Shown piece after piece: positions 35,135-44,803 of a DNA stretch of 64,000 nucleotides (the stretch's first letter is position 1; each line of letters starts with the position of its first letter). The notes beneath the pieces were generated by a model, which searched no databases, was not told the origin of the DNA, and was given only the letters and a program-made list of their open reading frames with translations. The stretch comes from Desulfobulbaceae bacterium. Lineage in GTDB: Bacteria > Desulfobacterota > Desulfobulbia > Desulfobulbales > Desulfobulbaceae. Location of the stretch: the NCBI GenBank assembly GCA_003508005.1, contig DNUE01000067.1:93472-157471 (forward strand), written 5' to 3'. The translations under genes and the position numbers were made by a program.

Positions 35135-38100
35135 ATGCAGGCATTCAACCCCCTCTCCATCCCGCTCACCGGTCGCCAGTTGATCGAGGCCAGCGCCGGT
35201 ACCGGCAAGACCTTTTCCCTGGTCCTGCTCTTTCTCAGGCTTATCCTGGAACAGGGCCTGGAGGTGGAGCAGATCCTGGTGGTGACCTTTACCAATGCCG
35301 CCACCGAGGAACTGCGCGGCCGCATCCGCACCCGCCTGCGGGAGGCCCTGGATATACTTGAGGGAACCGCCGAGCGGAAGGAAATGGACATCCTTGCCGA
35401 CCTGCTCCTCTCTCTTAAGGACCCTGGGGAGGCACGGCGACGGCTGGCGGATACCCTGACCCGGATGGACGAGGCCGCGATTTATACCATCCATGGCTTC
35501 TGCCAGCGGATGCTCAGGGACCAGGCCTTTGAAGCCGGCACCCCTTTTGCCGTCGAGTTCATCGAGAGCGAACAGCTCCTGCGCCGGGAGATTGTCGAGG
35601 ATTTCTGGCGGCAGCGCTTTTACCGGGCATCGGCCGAGGAGGCGCTGTGGGCCTCATCCTCCTGGCAGGATCCTGCCGGGCTGCTTAGGTTCCTGCAGGG
35701 CTTCCTTGCCCGACCCGAGGTGGCGTATGTGCCTGCAATAACGGAACAGGAACTTCATGATCTGCAGGAGCGGGCCGCAGGCCAATGGCAGGAGGTGCGG
35801 ATGGCATGGCTGCGCGAACGGGAGGCGGTGACCGCGATCCTGCATGATGATCCCTGCCTGAGCCGGGATAAGAGCAACGGCTATGGCGGAGAGTCCCTGG
35901 CCGGGATCATCGAGGGAATGGAGCAGCTGGCGGCCAGGGAAAACATGGCCTGGCAACTGCCCAAAGAGGTCCAGTTGCTCGCCTCGTCAACGATGGCCGG
36001 AAAGCTGATAGGCAAGAGGATCCAGCCGGTGCACCACTTCTTCACCTTGTTTGACGGGTGGCATCGGCTGCACAATGAATTCAGCCGGGCGGTGCGTGCC
36101 TTTACCCTGGCCGACGCCCACCGTTTTCTTCGTTCCGAGCTGAGCCGCCGCAAGCAGGAACAGAACGTGCTTTACTTTGACGATCAGCTGTCCCGTTTGG
36201 CCTCGGCCCTGAACGGGAAAGAAGGGCGGCTGCTGGCGCGGCGGATCCGCACCCGCTTCCGGGTGGCCCTGGTTGATGAATTTCAGGACACAGATCCCCT
36301 GCAGTACCGGATCTTTCAGCGTCTGTTCGGCGAGGATCCGGACCCGGGCCTGTTCATGATCGGCGACCCCAAGCAGTCCATCTATTCCTTCCGCGGGGCG
36401 GACATTTTCGCCTATATCAGGGCCCGGCGTGAGACCCCGGCAGGTGCTGCCCACACCATGGACACCAACTACCGTTCAACCCCCCCCATGGTCGGGGCCG
36501 TGAACCGCATCTTTGGCCGCAGGCCGCATTTTGTCTTTGCGGAAATAGCGTTCAGGTTGGTGGGAGCGGGTCTTGCCGCGGATGAGCGGCGGCTCCTGGT
36601 TCAGGGGCGAGAGCCGGCACCCCTCCAGGTCCAAATGCTGCCGCTTTCGCTGGCTGCGGCAAAGAAGCCGAGAATTGCCAGGGACCGGGCGGAAGAGGCA
36701 GCGGCGGCCTGGACCGCCCGGGAAATCTCCCGCCTCCTGCAGCTGGGACGAAGCGGCGAGGCAAGTATCGGGAAGGAGCCCCTGGGCGGCGCTGACCTGG
36801 CGGTTCTGGTCAGGACTCATCGCGAGGCCGAGCAGGTGCGCCGGGCCTTGGCCAGGCTGAACATCGCCAGTGTCTATTACAGCCAGGACTCGGTCTTTGC
36901 CACGGACGAGGCGCACCAGCTGTACCAGCTGCTTGCCGCCCTGCTTGACCTCTCGGACGGTGCGCAGGTTGGCAATGCCCTGGTCACCGATCTTTTTGGT
37001 TTCGATGCCTGCGCACTCCATGCCCTGCACGCAGATCAGTTCCGCTGGAGCGAAGTGGCGGCGGAGCTTGCCGAATATCGCCAGCGCTGGAGCAGGGACG
37101 GGATTATGGCCATGCTGCACCTTGTCCTGCACCGGCGGCAGGTGGTCAGCCGGCTTGTCGGGCAGAGCGGCGGCGAGCGAAAGCTCACCAATTTTCTGCA
37201 CCTGGCGGAGCTCCTGCAGGAGGCAGCCGGGCGCAACCGGATGGATGAGCTTGTCCGCTGGCTCAGCCGGCAGCTTCATGCGCCGGAACCGGAGGCCTCC
37301 AGCCAGCAGCTCCGCCTGGAGAGCGATGCCGACCTGGTCAGGATCGTGACCATCCATAAGGCCAAGGGCCTGGAGTATCCGTTGGTTTTTCTGCCCTTTC
37401 TCTGGAGCGCCCGGCGGGTGCACGGTGACCAGGCTTTTGCCTTTCACGGGCCGGGGCCGGACGGGCAGGATACCCAGCTTTACGTGGACGTGGGCTCCGG
37501 GCAGGAGGAAAACTTCCGGCTGGCGGAGCGCGAGCGCCTGGCCGAGGATCTCCGCCTTCTCTATGTGGCCATGACCAGGGCCCGCTGCTGCTGTTACTTC
37601 TGCTGGGGGCCGGTCAATTCCCTGGAGGATTCCGCGCTGGCCTGGCTGCTGCATCCGGATGGCAGCGGCGGGAAGGGGGTGGCGTTGGGCCTGACCGAAG
37701 AACAGATCCGGGAGGACCTTGTTGGGCTGGACAGTAATCGTGGCCTGCTGGCTTTCGTGCCGTGGCCGGCAGCGGAAGCAGAGAGGATGTGGATCTCCGG
37801 CCAACGGCAGACCTTGCCTGCTCCTGCCATATTCACGGGGCGCATCAACAGTTCCTGGACGGTGACCAGCTATTCCAGGCTGCTGGCCGGGGCAGAAACG
37901 GATTCGTTCCTGCCGGTGACCGACGAACCTGATTCCTGGCCCGGCAAAGACGAGGGGAATTCTGTGGTAACTTTCCCCAGGGGGGCTGCGGCCGGCACCT
38001 TTCTCCACACCGTTCTGGAGCAGCTTGATTTTCAGGATCCGGCCGCGGCCGATGCGGGACAGTTGGCCGGCCTGCTCCGCCGCAGCGGCCTGGCCCCTCA

Positions 38101-38677
38101 CTGGGCGCCGCTGGTGCGCCAGTGGCTGGCTCAGGTATTGGACACCCCGCTGCTGGAAGGCAGTGATCTGCGCCTGCGCCTGCTGTGCAGGGATGACCGT
38201 CTTCCTGAACTGGCGTTTCACTTTGCCTTGAACAACCTGGAGCAGGCCGCCCTGAATACCCTTTTGCGGGAATACTCCATTCCGCCGGTGGCAATGCCGC
38301 AGGCTAGGCTGCACGGGCTGATGACGGGCTATATCGACCTGGTCTTCCGCTACCAGGGTCGCTTCTATCTTGCCGACTACAAGTCGAACTATCTGGGCGG
38401 AGACGCCGCGGACTACGGGCAGGACAATCTTGCGCTGGCCATGGCCGGGCACCGCTACGACCTGCAGTACCTCATCTACTGCGTGGCCCTGCATCGCTAC
38501 CTGGGCCTCCGGCTCGCCGATTATGACTATGACCGTCATTTTGGCGGAGTCTTCTACCTGTTCCTTCGGGGGATGCGCCCTGACCTGGGCCCCGGCAGCG
38601 GCGTCTGGCATGCGTTGCCGCCCCGCTCTCTGATCGAGGGCCTGGACCGGTGCTGCATGTCCATGGGGTTGGAGTGA
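35135..38677 (+). CDS. recB: Exodeoxyribonuclease V beta subunit RecB
   Basis: The 1180-residue protein is a UvrD/Rep-type 3'-5' helicase with a C-terminal nuclease. Motif I is ASAGTGKTFSL (about residue 22-32), motif II ALVDEFQDTDPLQYRIFQ, and motif VI LLYVAMTRARC. The RecB nuclease motif appears in GYIDLVFRYQGRFYLADYKSN near residue 1070-1090. The frame is open from 34850, but that part is recC in another frame; the real start is ATG 35135. It overlaps recD by one base. Confidence 0.95.
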   Translation: MQAFNPLSIPLTGRQLIEASAGTGKTFSLVLLFLRLILEQGLEVEQILVVTFTNAATEELRGRIRTRLREALDILEGTAERKEMDILADLLLSLKDPGEARRRLADTLTRMDEAAIYTIHGFCQRMLRDQAFEAGTPFAVEFIESEQLLRREIVEDFWRQRFYRASAEEALWASSSWQDPAGLLRFLQGFLARPEVAYVPAITEQELHDLQERAAGQWQEVRMAWLREREAVTAILHDDPCLSRDKSNGYGGESLAGIIEGMEQLAARENMAWQLPKEVQLLASSTMAGKLIGKRIQPVHHFFTLFDGWHRLHNEFSRAVRAFTLADAHRFLRSELSRRKQEQNVLYFDDQLSRLASALNGKEGRLLARRIRTRFRVALVDEFQDTDPLQYRIFQRLFGEDPDPGLFMIGDPKQSIYSFRGADIFAYIRARRETPAGAAHTMDTNYRSTPPMVGAVNRIFGRRPHFVFAEIAFRLVGAGLAADERRLLVQGREPAPLQVQMLPLSLAAAKKPRIARDRAEEAAAAWTAREISRLLQLGRSGEASIGKEPLGGADLAVLVRTHREAEQVRRALARLNIASVYYSQDSVFATDEAHQLYQLLAALLDLSDGAQVGNALVTDLFGFDACALHALHADQFRWSEVAAELAEYRQRWSRDGIMAMLHLVLHRRQVVSRLVGQSGGERKLTNFLHLAELLQEAAGRNRMDELVRWLSRQLHAPEPEASSQQLRLESDADLVRIVTIHKAKGLEYPLVFLPFLWSARRVHGDQAFAFHGPGPDGQDTQLYVDVGSGQEENFRLAERERLAEDLRLLYVAMTRARCCCYFCWGPVNSLEDSALAWLLHPDGSGGKGVALGLTEEQIREDLVGLDSNRGLLAFVPWPAAEAERMWISGQRQTLPAPAIFTGRINSSWTVTSYSRLLAGAETDSFLPVTDEPDSWPGKDEGNSVVTFPRGAAAGTFLHTVLEQLDFQDPAAADAGQLAGLLRRSGLAPHWAPLVRQWLAQVLDTPLLEGSDLRLRLLCRDDRLPELAFHFALNNLEQAALNTLLREYSIPPVAMPQARLHGLMTGYIDLVFRYQGRFYLADYKSNYLGGDAADYGQDNLALAMAGHRYDLQYLIYCVALHRYLGLRLADYDYDRHFGGVFYLFLRGMRPDLGPGSGVWHALPPRSLIEGLDRCCMSMGLE

Positions 38678-40500
38678 TGCGTACGCTTCTGAAAACCGCC
38701 GTAGCCAGCGGTCAACTTCGCGCCGTTGATCTGCACGGCGCCCTGTTCCTCGAGGAACTGGCGGGCAAATCATCCCCTACCCTGCTGCTGGCTGGGGCCT
38801 TGGCCAGCCAGGCGGTGGGCGATGGCCATATCTGCCTGCCGCTGGCCACCGTGGCAGGCCAGCAAGTATTTGCTCCCTCCAGCACCGAAACGGCCCCCTC
38901 GCAGGGGGAATGGCGCAAGCAGTTGCTGGCCAGCGGTGTTGTGGGAATTCCGGGCGGTCAGGAGCCCTTGATCCTGGATGGCGAAAACCGGCTGTATCTT
39001 GCCCGCTACCATGCGTGTGAGAGCCTGATCGCCGAAAATTTAAGGAGCAGGAACCTTGGCCTACTGCCGGTGGAGGAGGCACGGGCGGCAGAGCTTCTGG
39101 CCCGGCTATTTCCGGGAGGCGTGGAGGCTGGCAGTCAGAAGCTGGCGGCGGCGGTGGCGGCAGTCAAGCAGTTTGCGGTGATCTCCGGCGGGCCAGGGAC
39201 CGGCAAGACCTATACCGTGGCCAGGATTCTTGCCCTGCTCCAGGCCCTGGCCGGCGGACGGCTGCGTATTGGCCTGGCCGCTCCGACCGGCAGGGCGGCG
39301 GCCCGCCTGCAGGAGTCCATTGGCCGGGCAAGGCAGGATATGGATCCCGATCTTGCGGCCCTGGTCCAGGAGCAGGCAGGCACCCTGCACCGCCTGCTTG
39401 GCATGGTGCCGGAAACCGGCCGCTTCCGCCATACCCGCAATAATTTGCTGCTTTTGGACCTGCTGATCATTGACGAGGCGTCCATGGTCGATGTGCCGCT
39501 TATGGCCGCCCTGGTTGAAGCCCTGCCAGCAAAGGCCCGGCTGATCATGCTCGGTGACCGGGACCAGTTGACCTCGGTAGAAGCAGGAAGCCTGTTCGGC
39601 GATATCTGCGGCGTCGGGGAGCCGTCCTGGTCCATCCGGCTCAGCAGGCAGGTCAGCCGGCTGACCGGAATTAGCCTTCCCGGCGGGACGGAGATCGAGA
39701 GCATGGGAGACTCCGTCAGCATGCTCCATGCCGGCTACCGTTTCGGAGAGGGGGGGGGGATCGGCAAGCTCGCCCGGATGGTCAACGCCGGCGACCAGGA
39801 AAACCTGGCCGCGTTTGCGGAGCAATACCATGATGATCTTGCCGTCGTTCGGCCCGCGTCGGAACATTTTCGGCCCTGGCTGGCGGCACGACTGCTTGAG
39901 GGCTTTGCTCCCTGTTTTGCCGCGGCCGGCCCGGAGGAAGCTCTGGCCGCCTTCGCCAGGTTTCGTGTCCTCTGCGCCCTGCGGGAAGGCCCGGCCGGGG
40001 TTGCCGGAGTGAACGGCCTTGCCGAGCAGATATTCCGCAGCCGCGGTCTGCTTGCGGGGAGCGGCGCATGGTACCGGGGGCGCCCTTTGGTAATCAGAAA
40101 AAACCACTATGGTCTGCAGCTTTTCAACGGGGATGCCGGGATCGTCTGGCCGGATCGCGAGGGAGTGCTGCATGCCTGGTTTCCTCGGCCGGATGGAGGG
40201 CTCTGGCCGGTCGCCCTCTCCATGCTGCCGGCGCACGACACGGCGTACGCCGCCACCGTCCACCAGGCACAGGGCTCGGAGTTTGCCGAGGTCTTGTTTC
40301 TCCTGCCGCTGCAGGACAACCGCATCCTGAGCCGGGAACTGGTGTATACCGCTTTGACCCGGGCGAGGCACAAGCTGACCCTGGCCGACCCCGCGTCCCT
40401 GCTGGCAAAAAGCATCAGCCGCCGTGCAGTTCGTTATTCGGGCTTGACGGCCAGGCTTTGGTGCAAAAAAAAGGAGGACCTGTCCTTGCGGGAAAAATGA
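38677..40500 (+). CDS. recD: Exodeoxyribonuclease V alpha subunit RecD
   Basis: The 607-residue SF1B 5'-3' helicase has Walker A SGGPGTGKTYT, motif II IIDEASMVDVPL, GDRDQLTSVEAG and the C-terminal motifs VHQAQGSEFAEV and VYTALTRARH. RecD is the fast helicase of RecBCD and moderates its nuclease activity at Chi. Its ATG shares one base with the recB stop (TGATG), with GGAG before it. Confidence 0.95.
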   Translation: MRTLLKTAVASGQLRAVDLHGALFLEELAGKSSPTLLLAGALASQAVGDGHICLPLATVAGQQVFAPSSTETAPSQGEWRKQLLASGVVGIPGGQEPLILDGENRLYLARYHACESLIAENLRSRNLGLLPVEEARAAELLARLFPGGVEAGSQKLAAAVAAVKQFAVISGGPGTGKTYTVARILALLQALAGGRLRIGLAAPTGRAAARLQESIGRARQDMDPDLAALVQEQAGTLHRLLGMVPETGRFRHTRNNLLLLDLLIIDEASMVDVPLMAALVEALPAKARLIMLGDRDQLTSVEAGSLFGDICGVGEPSWSIRLSRQVSRLTGISLPGGTEIESMGDSVSMLHAGYRFGEGGGIGKLARMVNAGDQENLAAFAEQYHDDLAVVRPASEHFRPWLAARLLEGFAPCFAAAGPEEALAAFARFRVLCALREGPAGVAGVNGLAEQIFRSRGLLAGSGAWYRGRPLVIRKNHYGLQLFNGDAGIVWPDREGVLHAWFPRPDGGLWPVALSMLPAHDTAYAATVHQAQGSEFAEVLFLLPLQDNRILSRELVYTALTRARHKLTLADPASLLAKSISRRAVRYSGLTARLWCKKKEDLSLREK

Positions 40501-40562
40501 TGGTGAATTGTCCGTGGTTCATGCTATGAAAAGAGAAAACCTTCATTCAAACAGAACAGTGG

Positions 40563-41489
40563 ATGGAAGCGATGGAATTACGTAAGCTGGAAGTCTTTTG
40601 CAAGGTAGTCGAGTTAAAGAGCTTTACCCGGTGCGCTGAGGCGGTGCTGCTGTCGCAGCCCACGGTCAGCGAGCATATCCGCAGCCTGGAGGAGGAACTG
40701 GGGCAGAAACTGATCGACCGGCTTGGCCGGGAGGCGGAACCCACTCCGGTGGGTCGCCTGCTCTACACCTATGCCGTCCGCATCCTGCGCATCCAGCGGG
40801 ATGCCCTGCAGGCGGTAGAACAGTACGGCGGCAAGCTGGTTGGCCGGATTATGATCGGCTCCGGTACCATCCCCGGGACCTATATCCTCCCTGGTCTGAT
40901 CGGTCGGTTCCGCGCAAGGTATCCCTCCATCCAGGCAACCCTTAAGATCGCCGGCTCCCATTTGATCGCCACGCAGGTTTTGGACGGCGGGCTGGAGATC
41001 GGCGTAGTCGGTGCGCGCTGGACGGAAAAAGGACTTGAATGGATCCGGCATTTCAATGACCGGCTGACCCTGGTCGTCGGCGCCGGTCACCGATGGGCCG
41101 GATTGCGGGAGGTGACTCTGGAGGAGTTGACCGAGGAACCTTTTATCCTCCGGGAGAGCGAGTCCGGGACCCGCAAGGTCGTCGAGCAGATCCTGGAGGA
41201 ACACGGCATCAGGCCCACCAGCTTGCTGGAGGTTGCGGAAATCGGTTCCACTGCCGCGATAATCGAGGCGGTCCGGTCCGATCTCGGCGTTTCCATTCTC
41301 TCTGCCAGGGCGGTGGAACGAGAGGTGCGGGCCGGGACTCTGGCTGCCGTTTCTCTCAAGGGCGTGCAGTTGGAGAGACCGTTTTACCTCATCCGGCGCA
41401 GGAACAGGGAACTGTCCCCAGCCGCAGCGGTATTCTGGGCCTGCCTGCAGGCCGAAGACGGTCAGGAACCCTCAGGGGACAACGCCTGA
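40563..41489 (+). CDS. LysR-family regulator, selenium-metabolism-associated type
   Basis: The 308-residue protein has a LysR winged helix (residues 5-63, LRKLEVFCKVVELKSFTRCAEAV and SQPTVSEHIRSLEEELG) and a two-lobed effector domain starting GRIMIGSGTIPGTYILPG. This wording is close to the LysR group annotated in Desulfobacterota as selenium metabolism-associated, which I recall being found beside selenoprotein machinery. In this window no sel genes adjoin it, but the UGA-containing DsrE gene is 14 kb away. ATG 40563 and ATG 40572 are both possible starts; the domain begins right after the second. Confidence 0.8.
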   Translation: MEAMELRKLEVFCKVVELKSFTRCAEAVLLSQPTVSEHIRSLEEELGQKLIDRLGREAEPTPVGRLLYTYAVRILRIQRDALQAVEQYGGKLVGRIMIGSGTIPGTYILPGLIGRFRARYPSIQATLKIAGSHLIATQVLDGGLEIGVVGARWTEKGLEWIRHFNDRLTLVVGAGHRWAGLREVTLEELTEEPFILRESESGTRKVVEQILEEHGIRPTSLLEVAEIGSTAAIIEAVRSDLGVSILSARAVEREVRAGTLAAVSLKGVQLERPFYLIRRRNRELSPAAAVFWACLQAEDGQEPSGDNA

Positions 41490-41588
41490 ACCGAAAAATA
41501 GCGAGGAGTTGGCAGCCACCGGGGGCATCTGGAGCTGGCAGAATTGCTCATACCTTCTGCCAGGGGGCAGGAAGCAGCGCCTGTAAAA

Positions 41589-41630
41589 AAAACCCGGAAG
41601 AGCCGCAGGAGAGCAGTTCGTCCGGGTTTT
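41589..41630. terminator. Bidirectional terminator
   Basis: AAAACCCGGA (41589-41598) pairs perfectly with TCCGGGTTTT (41621-41630); A and T runs flank both ends, so it can stop the LysR transcript and the converging RRM transcript. Confidence 0.75.
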
Positions 41631-41658
41631 CTGGTAGTCGGCGGTACCTGAAATGTAA

Positions 41659-41952
41659 TTAATATTTGGACTCGCGGCGGGGCGGACGGTCCGGACGGTC
41701 CGGACGGTCTGCACGGGGCTTTGCTTGATTGACGCGCAAGTTCCTGCCTTTCATGTCGCTGTTGTCCAGTTTCTTGATAGCTTCCTCCGCCTCAGCATCA
41801 TTGTCCATTTCGACAAAGCCGAAGCCCTTGGAGCGGCCTGAATACTTGTCCATGATAATTTTGGCACTGTTCACGTTGCCGAAGGCGGCAAAGGCGGCAC
41901 GGAGTTCTTCGTCGGTCAAATTGTAGGGCAGGTTTCCAACATAGATGTTCAT
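41659..41952 (-). CDS. RNA-binding protein with one RRM
   Basis: The 97-residue protein is a single RNA-recognition motif with RNP2 (IYVGNL, residues 3-8) and RNP1 (KGFGFVEM, near 43-50), followed by a short Arg/Asp/Pro tail with PDRPDRPDRPP repeats. Such small RRM proteins of bacteria bind single-stranded RNA and are often induced by cold. It converges with the LysR gene through the shared terminator. Confidence 0.92.
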   Translation of the reverse strand: MNIYVGNLPYNLTDEELRAAFAAFGNVNSAKIIMDKYSGRSKGFGFVEMDNDAEAEEAIKKLDNSDMKGRNLRVNQAKPRADRPDRPDRPPRRESKY

Positions 41953-42107
41953 GAATCCACTCTCAAAACATTGTGCGTTTATTTCTTATCATGCTGAAAA
42001 GTAATCCAAACGCACAAGGTACTTTCGAGCGACCGGCCGATGCCGGAAATACATAATTCACAGGATGTCTTCGCCTGTTTCAGATCAACGGATCGAGATC
42101 CGCAAAC

Positions 42108-42206
42108 CTATTTTTTGTCCTTCTTGTTTTTCGGCTTGGGACGGCTCTTCCCGTTGCTGCTGCGAACTATTTTGCCGCGTTTGCTTCGTAAATCCCCTTT
42201 GCCCAT
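42108..42206 (-). CDS. 30S ribosomal protein bTHX (32 residues)
   Basis: A 33-codon gene too short for usual ORF cut-offs. It reads MGKGDLRSKRGKIVRSSNGK followed by SRPKPKNKKDKK, the full pattern of bacterial Thx, a tiny basic peptide that sits in a cavity at the top of the 30S head. AGAGGT lies six bases before the ATG at 42206. A second frame (42306-42085, minus) overlaps it and could be a leader peptide running into the gene, but nothing supports its translation beyond an open frame. Confidence 0.88.
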   Translation of the reverse strand: MGKGDLRSKRGKIVRSSNGKSRPKPKNKKDKK

Positions 42207-42359
42207 ACATAACCTCTAATCTGGTCAACCGTTCCGCCGGAGTTGGACAACCACTCTGCGCCAGTTCGGCATAGTTCTTGAGTAATGGCCTGATGACTGA
42301 ACTCATTTTTCAATATTTTTATTTATTACTGCATTGTAGAGGGGTATTGCAACAGTTTT

Positions 42360-42749
42360 TTATCCCTGTTGTCGGTTTAATCGCTGAAGAATCGCGGGGG
42401 GCAGAGGCTCAAGAAATGCCACGCCCAGCCTGAACGGCGGCAGCCCTTCGCCCTGCTCCTTCTTCAGCCAGATGGGCCGTACCGGCAGAGTGAGGTGAAT
42501 GTCCTCGTCTTTCGACGGAAAGACGATATTCAGCTGGAGGGCGTCGGATCCCATTGGTCCGTAGGCAAGATGGGTCCGGCCGGCCATGATTTCGGCTAGG
42601 GCGATCCCCGCACCGTGCCGGGAAATGCTGGTCAGCACCCCCTCGATAACCGGAGAGGCGGCCGCACCATTTCTGCCGAGGGTCAAGAATACCCCAATTT
42701 CCCGCGGACAAGGTTCGCGGTCTTCTCGGCGACGTTCTTGCTCCGGCAT
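42360..42749 (-). CDS. PilZ-domain protein
   Basis: The 129-residue protein starts with a PilZ-like binding motif: RRREDREPCPR, resembling RxxxR, and then SISRHGAGIAL in place of (D/N)-x-S-x2-G. The beta-barrel core follows (LNIVFPSKDEDIHLTLPVRPIWL). PilZ proteins bind cyclic di-GMP and control motility, exopolysaccharide or secretion; the altered second motif leaves binding uncertain. It lies 27 bases after an HD-GYP gene in the same direction, so it is probably translated from the same message. AAGGAAAG precedes the start. Confidence 0.75.
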   Translation of the reverse strand: MPEQERRREDREPCPREIGVFLTLGRNGAAASPVIEGVLTSISRHGAGIALAEIMAGRTHLAYGPMGSDALQLNIVFPSKDEDIHLTLPVRPIWLKKEQGEGLPPFRLGVAFLEPLPPAILQRLNRQQG

Positions 42750-42776
42750 GAATTCTTTCCTTGCGCTGGGCCCTGG

Positions 42777-43991
42777 TTATTGGAATTTTTTCCGGATGGC
42801 GTTCAGCACGTCGATGACCTGGAAAAAGGCCTCCACCACCTCCGGGTCAAAATGGGTTCCGGAATTTTCCCTGATGATCCTGTAGACTTCCTCCTCGGTC
42901 AGGGGGTCCTTGTAAGAGCGGCGACTGCACAGGGCGTCGTAGACATCGGCCAAGGCGGTGATCCGGGCCGTGATCGGAATGTTCTGCCCCCATTTTGCCT
43001 CCGGGTTCGTCTCGATGTCGACATCCAGTTCCGGAACACGGCCGGGATACCCGCGGCCATCCCATTTTTCGTGATGGTTCAGGGCGATCTCCAGGCTCAT
43101 CTGATCCAGTTCCGAGGTAATCGAGGTAAACAGCTTGGCTCCGTATACCGTGTGTTTCTTGATCTCTTCAAATTCCTCCTCGGTCAGCTTGCCCGGTTTT
43201 TTCAGAATGGCGTCCGGGATGCCGACCTTGCCAACATCATGAAGCATGGCGGCGAGCCGGATCAGGTCGCGGGTGGCCTTGATCTTCCCGTCGTCGATGC
43301 TCCGGTTCAGCGCCCAGCGTTCGTAGATTTCCGCGGAATAGGCCCCCACCCTCTGGACATGGGCGCCTGTTTCCGCGGGGTCGCGCAGTTCGGCCATGGA
43401 CATCATGCGCAGGATCAGCTCCCGGTTCATGATCCCCCGTTCAATGGTAACCGCGGCGTTGCTGGCAAAGAAGGAGACAAAGACCTGGTTGTGTTCGGAA
43501 AAGGGGACGATGTTCCCGTTTTCGTCCTTGGCATTGATCAGCTGCATGACCCCCACCAGCCGGTCTTCAATAGTGAGCAGGGGCAGGGTCAGGATGGAGA
43601 CAGTCCGGTAGCCGTGCTCTTCATCAAAGGAGGTGTTGAACCGGTAGGGCGCGGTCGGCGGCAGGTGGTAGGCATCCCCGATGTTGAGCGGTTCGCGGGT
43701 CATGGCCACATGCCCGACGATTGAATCGTGGGAGATGGGGACCCGCAGGTTTATGTACTGGGCGGCCCGGCTTTTTTCCCGGTCGTAGAGGAAATCGTTC
43801 TGCACATAGCTGAACACCAGGAATTTCTTCTCCTGGACCAGATAGATGGAGCCAGCCTCCGCGTTGGCCAGGCGGCGCGATTCGGTGAGAATCCGGTCGA
43901 GTATGGTGTCGACGTCCTTGAGGGAGTTGAGATCGTCGATGATCTTGAGGATGGCGCTGACTTCTTCGCTGGAGTAGTTCGGCTGGGTCAT
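42777..43991 (-). CDS. GAF-HD-GYP cyclic di-GMP phosphodiesterase
   Basis: The 404-residue protein has a GAF domain (about residues 20-175; IGDAYHLPP, VGVMQLINAKDENG) and an HD-GYP domain (about 200-390) with HDVGKVGIPDAIL, the GYP-containing HHEKWDGRGYPGR, and TALADVYDALCSRRSYK. HD-GYP enzymes break down c-di-GMP at a binuclear or trinuclear iron site. All HD and GYP residues are in place. It pairs with the PilZ gene that follows. Confidence 0.92.
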   Translation of the reverse strand: MTQPNYSSEEVSAILKIIDDLNSLKDVDTILDRILTESRRLANAEAGSIYLVQEKKFLVFSYVQNDFLYDREKSRAAQYINLRVPISHDSIVGHVAMTREPLNIGDAYHLPPTAPYRFNTSFDEEHGYRTVSILTLPLLTIEDRLVGVMQLINAKDENGNIVPFSEHNQVFVSFFASNAAVTIERGIMNRELILRMMSMAELRDPAETGAHVQRVGAYSAEIYERWALNRSIDDGKIKATRDLIRLAAMLHDVGKVGIPDAILKKPGKLTEEEFEEIKKHTVYGAKLFTSITSELDQMSLEIALNHHEKWDGRGYPGRVPELDVDIETNPEAKWGQNIPITARITALADVYDALCSRRSYKDPLTEEEVYRIIRENSGTHFDPEVVEAFFQVIDVLNAIRKKFQ

Positions 43992-44118
43992 ATCTTCCTC
44001 GATCGATTGGTGGGGCCGGACCTATCGAGCACAAGAAAGGTGCACGGAAGACGGCAACCGAATGATCGGTGCTCGGACGGTGCGGTCGATAGGGGCGAGA
44101 AGAATGGATTGCCTGCGC

Positions 44119-44436
44119 TCATATGGGCGGGGCGATGGTGACCACGATGCGCATGTCGGTGTCGGCCCGGACACCGTGGGGTTCACGGATATCCGAAATG
44201 AGGATGTCGCCGGCCCGGGCCGGGATGGTCACCTCATTGTCCCCGAGGAAGGCGCCGCTGCCCTCTATGATGTGGATGCTTACCTGGCCGTCCAGATCAT
44301 GGGCGTGCACCGGAAAGATCCTGCCCGCAGCGATGTTGAAGTTGATGATCTTGAAATGCTCAGATTCGTGCAGGACAAAGTTTTTCATGCCGATGGGATT
44401 AAATGCGCGGGTGGCTGCCAGTTCAACTTTTTTCAT
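44119..44436 (-). CDS. Small cupin-domain protein
   Basis: The 105-residue protein is one cupin barrel. Motif 1 is present as FPVHAHDLDGQVSIHIIEGSG, with the His pair and Glu that usually bind metal, and motif 2 as GDILISDIREPHGVRADT. GGGAGGA precedes ATG 44436. Small cupins act as sensors, isomerases or dioxygenases; nothing here separates these. Confidence 0.85.
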   Translation of the reverse strand: MKKVELAATRAFNPIGMKNFVLHESEHFKIINFNIAAGRIFPVHAHDLDGQVSIHIIEGSGAFLGDNEVTIPARAGDILISDIREPHGVRADTDMRIVVTIAPPI

Positions 44437-44803
44437 AGGTCCTCCCAAAAGGGTGCTTCTTTGTCCGCGAATGATTCACTTCCGCAAATCGGGGTATAGT
44501 GTATTGTAGTGGAAAAAAGAGGAAAAAAGCAAGGAGAAGGAAAACTGGTGCTGTGCGAGGCGTTCGCCGGGCCAGTCCGGTTCGTCTTGACTTCTCCCGC
44601 CGTTCATTCTCGGAGTCCAACAGCAATGACCTCGTCTCCATGCCCCGCGGTATGCTTGATCGGACAACCTGTCCCAAAGAAAGCGAACTCTTTTTACCCG
44701 CATCATTTATGATGCGCATGAGATTGACTCCTTTCGCCCGACAGTGCCCGGGGCGTCCTCATATGCGGCTGTTATTTGGGTATTGAAGAGTCGGCCTTTC
44801 AAT

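Noticed and set aside
36476..38773. 765-codon minus-strand open frame
   Set aside because: Antisense shadow of recB with compositionally biased translation and no motifs.
42085..42306. 73-codon frame overlapping bTHX as a gene of its own
   Set aside because: Its second half is bTHX in another frame and its first half matches nothing I know; listed as a finding only.
44423..44719. Minus-strand 98-codon frame before the cupin gene
   Set aside because: Unusual composition, no domain; the cupin has its own strong ribosome site downstream.
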